Origin: Botryosphaeria dothidea
Lineage: Eukaryota; Ascomycota; Dothideomycetes; Botryosphaeriales; Botryosphaeriaceae
NCBI GenBank assembly: GCA_011503125.2
Contig: WWBZ02000001.1
Span: 4,340,001-4,404,000 of the forward strand
Reading direction: 5' to 3'
Length of the DNA stretch: 64,000 nt
This document shows positions 57,748-64,000 of the stretch, piece by piece. A model generated the notes under the pieces. It was not told where the DNA came from, made no database searches, and saw only the letters and a program-made list of their open reading frames with translations. The position numbers and the translations under genes are program-made. Position 1 is the stretch's first letter; the number at the start of each line of letters is the position of its first letter.

Positions 57748-58737
57748 ATGGCCGACAACGGATACCTCGCCAAACCGAGCGGCGAGTGTTGCCTCAAAGG
57801 CTCACTACACAGTGGCGAAGCACGCGGAGTCTTTGAGACGGTTGCCGAAATAGAGACATATGTGTCTCAGCCGCCGCCGGACAGATCGAATGGCCACATC
57901 CTGTTGTACTTCCCAGATGTGTGGGGCATGTTCCCAAACGGCCTCCTCGTCATGGACGGCTTTGCAGATGCGGGCTATCTCACATTGGGTCTTGACTATT
58001 TTCGTGGCGTACGACACTGCTATTCTGACTCATTTACTTTGCGAGAGATGTGCTGAGCGCGTATATCAGGATCCTGTCTGGAAACATCGCAAGAACCGAC
58101 ACGACAAATCTGACCCTACTTTCGACTACGAAGCTTGGAAGCGCAAGCATATAGCCTTCGCGGACGCTGCCGTACCGCGATGGGTACAGGCCGCGAAAGC
58201 ACAGTATGGCAGTGTCGGCACAAAGTACGCATGTGTTGGATATTGTTTCGGGGCTCCGTATGTATGCGATGAGCTTGCAGGGAACACAGTAATGGCTGGA
58301 GCGTTTGCCCATCCAGCGTTCTTGAAGGAGAGACATTTCCTTCAAATCAAGAGTAGGTTTCCATCGACGAAGTGTCTCCTATACATGAGAAATAGAATCA
58401 TCCGAGGTCCATTTTGTGTCCAAGTGCTGATACGTCCCCTGTAGAACCTCTGTTCATGTCATGCGCAGAAATCGACCACACGTTTAACCAAGACGCGAGA
58501 CAACAGGCGTTGGAGATTTTGCAGGGAGAGAAGAAGACGTGGCATTTGCAATTATTTTCTGATGTTGAGCATGGCTTTGCTCTACGGGGAGACCCAGACG
58601 ACCCCTACCAACGTAAGTCTATTCCTGTGAGACCATTACGAGCACAGAGGTTTATCTGACAACGAACCTCAGGGTGGGTAAAAGAAGAGAGTCTCAGAGG
58701 TATAATACAGTGGTTTGACTTTTGGCTTTCTAACTAA
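57748..58737 (+). CDS. Dienelactone hydrolase family protein
   Basis: Four exons, 57748-58008, 58070-58352, 58445-58612 and 58673-58737; 258 residues. The family opens lactone rings (carboxymethylenebutenolide to maleylacetate in aromatic catabolism) with a Cys-Asp-His triad on an alpha/beta fold. Visible: LLYFPDVWG, YLTLGLDYFRG-DPVW, VGYCFGAP with nucleophile Cys146, AFAHPAFL, FMSCAEIDHTF containing the acid, and VEHGFALRG with His224. GYCFG with Cys rather than Ser is the DLH signature. Exon joins are all GT-AG. It is divergent from the Dal5-type carrier, with which it probably works. Confidence 0.92.
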
Positions 58738-59243
58738 GGTACTATTCGCACCCCGTAAAAATTTATTGGTCTTCATCTAATCTAGATTCCTGGCCAAGTC
58801 AAAGTCCTGAACGCAAGCTATACACCATAAAACCAAAACAACAGATACGGTCCCACCTTACAGGCCAGCGAAACCTTCGACATTTTAGTGTTATCCTAGA
58901 AAATATTATTGATGGAATGCATGGACTGTAGTGGAGGCCATGGGCCTGGAATGACTCTTCCTTCGTTCTCTTTGTTCACTCATATCTCCAAGACCATTGG
59001 CAGATTAGCTCTAATAGCTCGCTTAACGAGCAGAGCTTGGCAGTTGGGTATATCAACCCCTGCCAACTCTCTCTTCAATCGACCATCCTTTCGCACCACA
59101 TCCATCAATTATGTTCTATCATCGACTTGCGCCGAAAACTTAGGCCAACGTGTGAAAGAAGCTGCAACCCCTAGTTTACTTTTGGAAGCTGTTGTATGTG
59201 ATACAACTCTGCGTAATCAGTAAAAGTATTTCAAATTGCCCCT
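58738..59243. other. Convergent intergenic region
   Basis: About 500 bp between the 3' ends of the DLH gene and the esterase pseudogene. One frame (58909-59223) lacks any family motif and is treated as chance. Confidence 0.55.
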
Positions 59244-61194
59244 CTAGATAACTAAAGCCTCGCCCAGTTCCCTCAAGAAATCACATCTCTTCGTCCGTCC
59301 ACCCTCCCACGTATCCGCAGCGACGGTCCTGAAATCCGTCTTGACGCCAGGGTTCATGTATAACGTAAACCCCAGAGCCTGAAGCGGCGTACCGCCCGAA
59401 GAATTAAGGTTCTGCATCAAAGGATTCTCCTTCCGCGTGCCGCGGCCAGTTGGACGGAGTGTTGTCCGTGATGAAGCCGCCATATGCCCTTTGAAAAGCT
59501 TCCGCAACCTCGGCAGGACCGGGGAAGCTGAGTGTGGGGAAGTAGTACAGTGAATCGAGCCCATGAAAGGCCGGCGTGGCAGAGAACTGCTGTCGTTAGT
59601 TTGAAGAAGAGAGGATGAATTCGTGGAAGCCTCAGACCTGGTATTGGAAGGCTTCGCCACTGTTATTTTCAAAGGCTGGTGCGAGCCGGTAGGACGGGCA
59701 AACGAAAGTATTTTTCCGTAAAAGTTACAGGCAACCTGTTGGTAACCGCTGGCAAGCTCGGATTGATTTACAGCCGTGGGTGGATGGTCGCCTGTTGTAG
59801 GGAACTTTGTGGCGTTGGGACTATCTGGGACGTTGGGAGTTGAGTATACCCCGAGTATTCTCGTGATATCAGTGTCGTTCAGGTGCGGGAAATAAGTACG
59901 CAGATACTTCACGAACTGGACCTGAGTTGTGATGTTCCACGGAGTGAATATGTAGCCTTCGTTGGCACTGTTCTGTTTTGAGATACGCCAGTCAACTCTT
60001 TTCGCTCACACGATTGATTAAAGCCGCCTGACTCACGCCTGTTAAAATAAGTCGGCCATTCGTACGGCCCTTGAGTGCCTGGCTGGGTCGCTTTTGGATA
60101 AAGGCACCATCTACCACCGGCTTCCATTCGAAAATGCCCATGAGGGCCGATGCCCTTATTTGTTCATTCGCAGACATCAAGGATTCGCTAGGAGCTGTTT
60201 GCAGGCATTCAAAGATGGCAGATTGATTTCCGCCGCAACCAACAAGTGTGGCAAATTCATGGAACCGGTTGACGACTTCTGGCGAATTGTAATCGAAATA
60301 CTGTGGGAGAAAGGGGCTGGCGGTGATTGCCTGCCACCAGTGTGAGTCTGAGCTTCCGCCGTGAAATTCGACCTGAGCATACGTTGGACCATAAATGATC
60401 GCCATGCGCTCCTCCGTAGGCAATGGCGAGATTCATCACGGAGCCTGCGCCCGCAGACTCGCCTGCCACTGTAACGCACGCCGCGTCGCCTCCGAAAAGA
60501 CCAATGTACTGCTGGATCCACTGAAGAGTCATCTGCTGGTCCAGAAGACCAGCGTTCAGTGCTCCCTTTTGTCGCACCTCCTCAGAAGACAGGAATCCGA
60601 AAGCACCGAGGCGGTACTGGATAATTACGGCAACAAAGTCCTTGTTATTTGTGTTGATCAACGCCGAAGGATCAAAAGGCGAAGTACCGCCAATCTCATA
60701 CCCGCCACCATGGATCCACACAAAGACAGGAAGGTTCTGTGCGTTCTCGGGAGCGTAAACGTTCAAAAATAAGCAATCTTCGCTGGGGGTGCCATCGAGG
60801 GAAAACATCGATCCCAAATCAGGGGTCGCAAAAATGGCCGCAGATTGAGGACAGATGGGTGAAATTGCCGTAGCGTTCTGGGGTTGCCTGTTGATATGTG
60901 GGACTTCTGGCGCCCGGAAACGCTGCGAGCCCAGAGGTGCGGCAGCATACCGGATCCTATATCACCGTCAGCAAGCCATCGCTAAAGGAGGCCGGTAACA
61001 TACCCCTTCCAGACGTTGAGATCAGTAGTGGAGCTATGGTAACCTTGGTAGATTTCATAACCCAAGTCAACCTTCAAACCATCCGCCACGGGAGGCCACC
61101 TTCGGCATACGGAGTTATACGGATTTTTTAGAATCAGGTCAGCATTGGAAAATGACGAGAGGGCTACCAACGCAAAGGTGAATTTCTTAAACAT
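59244..61194 (-). pseudogene. Type-B carboxylesterase/lipase, frameshifted
   Basis: Exon 1 (61194-61004) carries a signal peptide (MFKKFTFALVALSSFSNA); a 47-nt intron leads to 60956. Clear family motifs: IRYAAAPLGSQRFRAPE, SEDCLFLNVYAPEN, VFVWIHGGGYEIGG (oxyanion hole), VIIQYRLGAFGFL and GESAGAGS with nucleophile Ser231. After VMNLAIAYGG the frame changes near 60400 (one extra base, or a 37-nt intron too short to trust), then continues ITASPFLPQYFDYNSPE and, past an intron at 60036-59973, NSANEGYIFTPWNITTQ. A one-base slip near 59710 moves the frame to FVCPSYRLA and TPAFHGLDSLYYF, and another near 59430 returns it to LYMNPGVKTDF. At least two of these breaks have no splice explanation, so the gene is probably dead. 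Confidence 0.75.
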
Positions 61195-62075
61195 TTTTGG
61201 GAAGAGCAAAGAAGGCTACACTGTACGATGAGGATAGTCTGGGTATCTATAACTCTTATATACCCATCTTCTCTCCATCTTACTTAGTAAGAAAATCTTT
61301 TACAACTGCTAAGTACAAAAAATTCGTCGGATACGAACAAGGTGGACGGCGAGGCGTTTATAAGTACGACTCAACCTTGTCGCTTCTTGTCCCTCAGCTC
61401 GTGTGTCGAATTGCCATATGAAGTAACGTCTGCGAGCTACTAACGGTACGTCTACCGGAAAGGAATAGGAACGTCACACGCGGGATCGCCCGTCGGGAAT
61501 TAGGCGAATTCAACTGTGACACTGTTGAGTAATGTGCCTGAAGTAACGTACGTCATCAATGCAAGATCAATTCGAGGGTTGGAGCGAGTTCCAGTCTGAG
61601 TATTAGGAACCACTAAATCCTTCTAGTGCAGATAAATAAGAGCATGACATGTTTGGGCACAGCATAAATCAAGTTTTGGTGGATGGGGTGTCTCATTCAA
61701 CAAAAGGCAAATGGAAGGCCTTGAATAGTTAGGTAACCGTGGCTTTCAACCTTGCATGAAGTCTAGCTAACAGAACAATATCACGCGTATCTCACGATAA
61801 TTATTTCTTGGCCAAACCATCTACAGGTAGAAGTCCTTTTAATCAGCTACACATACAAAACGAGCATATTTCGCCGCCTATGCGACCAAAGGGTTATTAA
61901 GCAGTCATACCTACATACGCAGGGGCACATGTGCGGTTACGAAGGTGATGTAACCAAGTGCCGATATAGGAACCATGCAAAGAGCGAATTGCAGAGCTGT
62001 CGATCTGCATAGCTCATCTTGGGCAATGGCAAAAAAAAAAGATGATGGGTTGCACGTCTAAAATTTACAATCACT
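61195..62075. other. Intergenic region, esterase promoter and AT-rich spacer
   Basis: Nearly 0.9 kb between the esterase start and the Tc1/mariner left end. AT-rich, no gene recognised, and no copy of the CCCCGC inverted repeat. Confidence 0.5.
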
Positions 62076-62093
62076 GGACAAAAGTCTGCGCGA
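62076..62093 (+). repeat. Left terminal inverted repeat
   Basis: GGACAAAAGTCTGCGCGA, the exact reverse complement of 63397-63414. Confidence 0.9.
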
Positions 62094-62345
62094 GTCGCGT
62101 ACCAAGGCGATCACCCCAATGAAAACCAAAGTCGCCTTTTCTCAATGCACGCTTCCTGAAGCTCGTAGTAAGCTACTACTAAGTCAGAATTGACCAGGGA
62201 GATCGATTTTCGCCTTGGTTTTATACTAGTACTTCGTATGCCAGCCCTCTGCCTGGATAACTGCCTGGATAACTGCCTCACACCTCCGCTTCATACTACC
62301 TAGTACATTATCAAATAATAACTGTGGTAATGCCTTCCACGCCTC

Positions 62346-63332
62346 TTATAATGCCTGCCCAAGCTTCTCTCTAATATAATCTATATTTCCACGTAGTTCA
62401 CTAAGCTCTGGATAGAGCCTTAAGACCATAGCCTTAAGGTGAAACCAGAGGTGTTCGATAGGATTTAGATCTGGACTATATGGTGGCCAGTCTATCATAT
62501 TAACACGCTTTTGGGTGAACCAATCGCGTACTTTAATAGCTGTATGGATAGGCGCATTATCCTGCATGAATAGCATGCCTCTGCGCCAAACCTTTGGTAT
62601 ATTTTGCTCTAGTACTTCAAGATAGGAGTCGGCTGAGTAGCCACCCCTCTTGGATAACGGATCACGTATCATTACGTGTAAGGGTGACCTCCCACGCTTG
62701 CCAGAGAAGCCTGCCCATACCATAATAGATATATCCTTACCCTTTTTATATGGCTGGATCATACCTGGGTCCCACTTCTGGCATGGTGTGCGAAAAACCC
62801 ACTCCCTCTCTTCGCCCTTGCCACGCTCTGCAGAGCACTCATCTGACCAGATAACCTTAGCCCATTGCGCTTCAGTCCAGTCCACATGCTCAAGCGCCCA
62901 GGCAAGCCTGATTGCTACGTGCTCCTCACGTAGCTCTGGGCGGCCTGCAGCGCGCCATTTCTTGATATTATAGGTGTCCAGGAACCGTGAGAGGGTACGG
63001 GCACAGCAGGTTACGCCTGTGGCTTCTCTGACCTCCTGATAGGTGAACTTTGGATTATTCCGTACGATGCGTAAGATATGCCTTTGGTCTTGATCTGAGA
63101 GGACCTTTGGCCTGCCGGAACGTAGTTGTGAGCGTCCTTCGTTGCGTAATGGCGCGCGGGAGAGGGTGGTGCGAATTGACGATTCAGGCGTGTGTAGCTG
63201 CTTTGAAATCCAGGTGGTTCTGTGACCCATTGCACGCGCGGCAGCCAGCATTCCACGTTGGTATGGAGAGAACTCATGATTCTTATTATGCTCGCCAAAG
63301 AGCTCTTGTAAAGGAGTGCGTTGTGGAGGCAT
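62346..63332 (-). pseudogene. Tc1/mariner transposase, probably truncated by a TAA
   Basis: 328 residues. N-terminal helix-turn-helix (RGMLAAARAMGHRTTWISKQL and the SDQDQRHILRIVRNNPKFTYQEV unit) binds the TIRs; a DDE catalytic core follows: VIWSDECSAERG, MLFMQDNAPIHTA and YSPDLNPIEHLWF supply the Asp, Asp and Glu. The frame ends at TAA (62348-62346) after LGQAL, but the same frame then stays open for 39 codons (EAWKALPQLLFDN ... EGWHTKY) to TAG at 62228-62226. This tail resembles the ordinary C-terminus of fungal Tc1-like transposases, so the TAA is likely a CAA-to-TAA change. A 12-nt CAGGCAGTTATC duplication lies within the tail. Active-site residues are intact; the protein may be slightly shortened rather than fully dead. 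Confidence 0.85.
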
Positions 63333-63396
63333 AAGGTGGTATGCAAGGAGGAGAGGTGTGACGCGTGTTGCGCGTTTTGACGCGTCTCGCTTAATT

Positions 63397-63414
63397 TCGC
63401 GCAGACTTTTGTCC
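63397..63414 (-). repeat. Right terminal inverted repeat
   Basis: Reverse complement of 62076-62093, ending ACTTTTGTCC. Confidence 0.9.
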
Positions 63415-63429
63415 TAGTACTGTAGGTGC

Positions 63430-64000
63430 TCATAGTCTCGCAAGCAGATATGCAGCTACTAAGGTCATACAAATGCTCATGGAGAAGACCCACAAGATGT
63501 CATCTAGAGGATCAGACGAGCCAACAGCTTTCAAAGCCTCGAAGAAAATACTTGAAGCCCCCGTAGCCAGTATTTGCGGAAACGCTATGAAGGTGTTGTG
63601 CGCGCCAAGTAGCACGCCAGTGCGGGATTCCATCCCCGCAAGCTTCCTCCTATCTTCAATCCGGATCACTTCGTCGTTAGCTAAGACGAAGGGTACCCAC
63701 TGAGTGACACACCAGCACATTCCAGTTAGCGCGATAGCTAGTATCGTGAGCAGACTGGACTCGTAGAATGTGGTGGACACCAGGGCGGCGAACAGCATCT
63801 GCGAAGTGAACCACAGCTTTTGGAGCGTCCGTAAATCCGGCCTCGCGCGATCTTGGCCGGAATAGCGCTCGAGCTTCCCCGCAGTCGACGATGCCCTGCG
63901 GACCAGAGCGGGCAGTAGGAATGACATCAACAGTGCAACACAGGATTGTTTGAACAGAGCCGATGCACCCGCCGCCTTGCACGGATGCTCCGCGTCTAGT
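63430..64000 (-). CDS. SLC45/sucrose-type MFS transporter, C-terminal part
   Basis: The frame is open from the right window edge to TGA at 63432-63430, about 190 codons. Its features fit the C-terminal half of the fungal GPH/SLC45 disaccharide:H+ symporters: a membrane span before RRASS, LWFTSQMLFAALVS, LTILAIALTGMCWCVTQWVPFVLANDEV, the loop RKLAGMESRTGVLLGAHNTFIAFPQILATGASSIFFEAL, and SMSICMTLVAAYLLARL as the last span. The 5' part lies beyond the window, so start, introns and integrity are unknown. The probable role is uptake of sucrose or alpha-glucosides into the cell; substrate not shown. The Tc1 element sits immediately downstream, in its 3' untranslated region. Confidence 0.78.
   Translation of the reverse strand, partial: LDAEHPCKAAGASALFKQSCVALLMSFLLPALVRRASSTAGKLERYSGQDRARPDLRTLQKLWFTSQMLFAALVSTTFYESSLLTILAIALTGMCWCVTQWVPFVLANDEVIRIEDRRKLAGMESRTGVLLGAHNTFIAFPQILATGASSIFFEALKAVGSSDPLDDILWVFSMSICMTLVAAYLLARL

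Larger units (their letters stand above)
62076..63414 (-). mobile_element. Tc1/mariner-type DNA transposon with 18-bp TIRs
   Basis: A 1.34-kb element bounded by perfect 18-bp terminal inverted repeats beginning GGACAAAAGTCTGCGCGA: left at 62076-62093, right at 63397-63414. It encodes one transposase on the minus strand. The TA duplication expected of this superfamily is not obvious at both ends: the right flank is TAGTA, the left flank CACT, so the outermost bases may have mutated. The right end lies only 15 bp from the stop codon of the SLC45-type carrier gene. Confidence 0.85.

Noticed and set aside
1..64000. tRNA or rRNA genes
   Set aside because: Scanned by eye for GGTTCGANNCC-type B-boxes on both strands and for rRNA-like blocks; no candidate had a matching A-box and acceptor stem. 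A tRNAscan run would be decisive.

Overview
The window is nuclear DNA of a filamentous ascomycete (Pezizomycotina). Evidence: short 45-100 nt spliceosomal introns with GTRNGT donors, CTRAC-like branch sites and YAG acceptors; families typical of this group (GH125, CFEM/PTH11-type receptors, Zn2Cys6 regulator, Dal5-type carrier, NRPS-like reductase, TAF6); and a LINE scarred by C-to-T/G-to-A changes of the kind left by repeat-induced point mutation (RIP). I cannot fix the order or genus from the sequence alone.

Layout. 0-6.3 kb: secreted GH125 mannosidase-like enzyme, a DHA2-type MFS exporter and a convergent nitrilase. 6.2-17.9 kb: gene-poor, holding a 48-residue Cys/His-rich protein and an intronless FMN-dependent 2-hydroxy-acid oxidase. 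17.9-30.6 kb: a four-exon MIP channel, a large A-T-R (adenylation-thiolation-reductase) enzyme, an uncharacterised Ser-rich protein and the TFIID/SAGA subunit TAF6. 31.3-44.4 kb: a doubtful membrane-protein gene, a CFEM-GPCR, an alpha/beta hydrolase, a second PTH11-type receptor without CFEM, a GH16 glucanase-like protein and a BTB-domain protein. 45.3-50.45 kb: a Tad1-like LINE bounded by a 15-bp target-site duplication. 50.8-61.2 kb: a compact apparent catabolic cluster: Zn2Cys6 regulator (broken), SDR oxidoreductase, Dal5-type MFS carrier, dienelactone hydrolase and type-B carboxylesterase (broken). 62.1-63.4 kb: a Tc1/mariner element with 18-bp inverted repeats, inserted just behind the 3' end of an SLC45/sucrose-type carrier that runs off the right edge.

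How they may work together. In the 50.8-61.2 kb block the esterase would release an acid or lactone, the dienelactone hydrolase would open a lactone ring, the SDR would oxidise or reduce an alcohol/ketone, the Dal5-type carrier would import an organic anion, and the Zn2Cys6 protein would control the set. This pathway is inference; no substrate can be named. The regulator and the esterase each carry several reading-frame breaks, while SDR, carrier and DLH are intact, so the cluster seems to be decaying from its regulator and outermost enzyme. A CCCC(A/G)C...GCGGGG inverted repeat occurs in front of the regulator and in the shared carrier/DLH promoter. The other genes look like independent housekeeping, secretion and sensing genes.

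Exon boundaries were deduced by eye from splice signals and protein continuity; where the join could not be settled this is stated.
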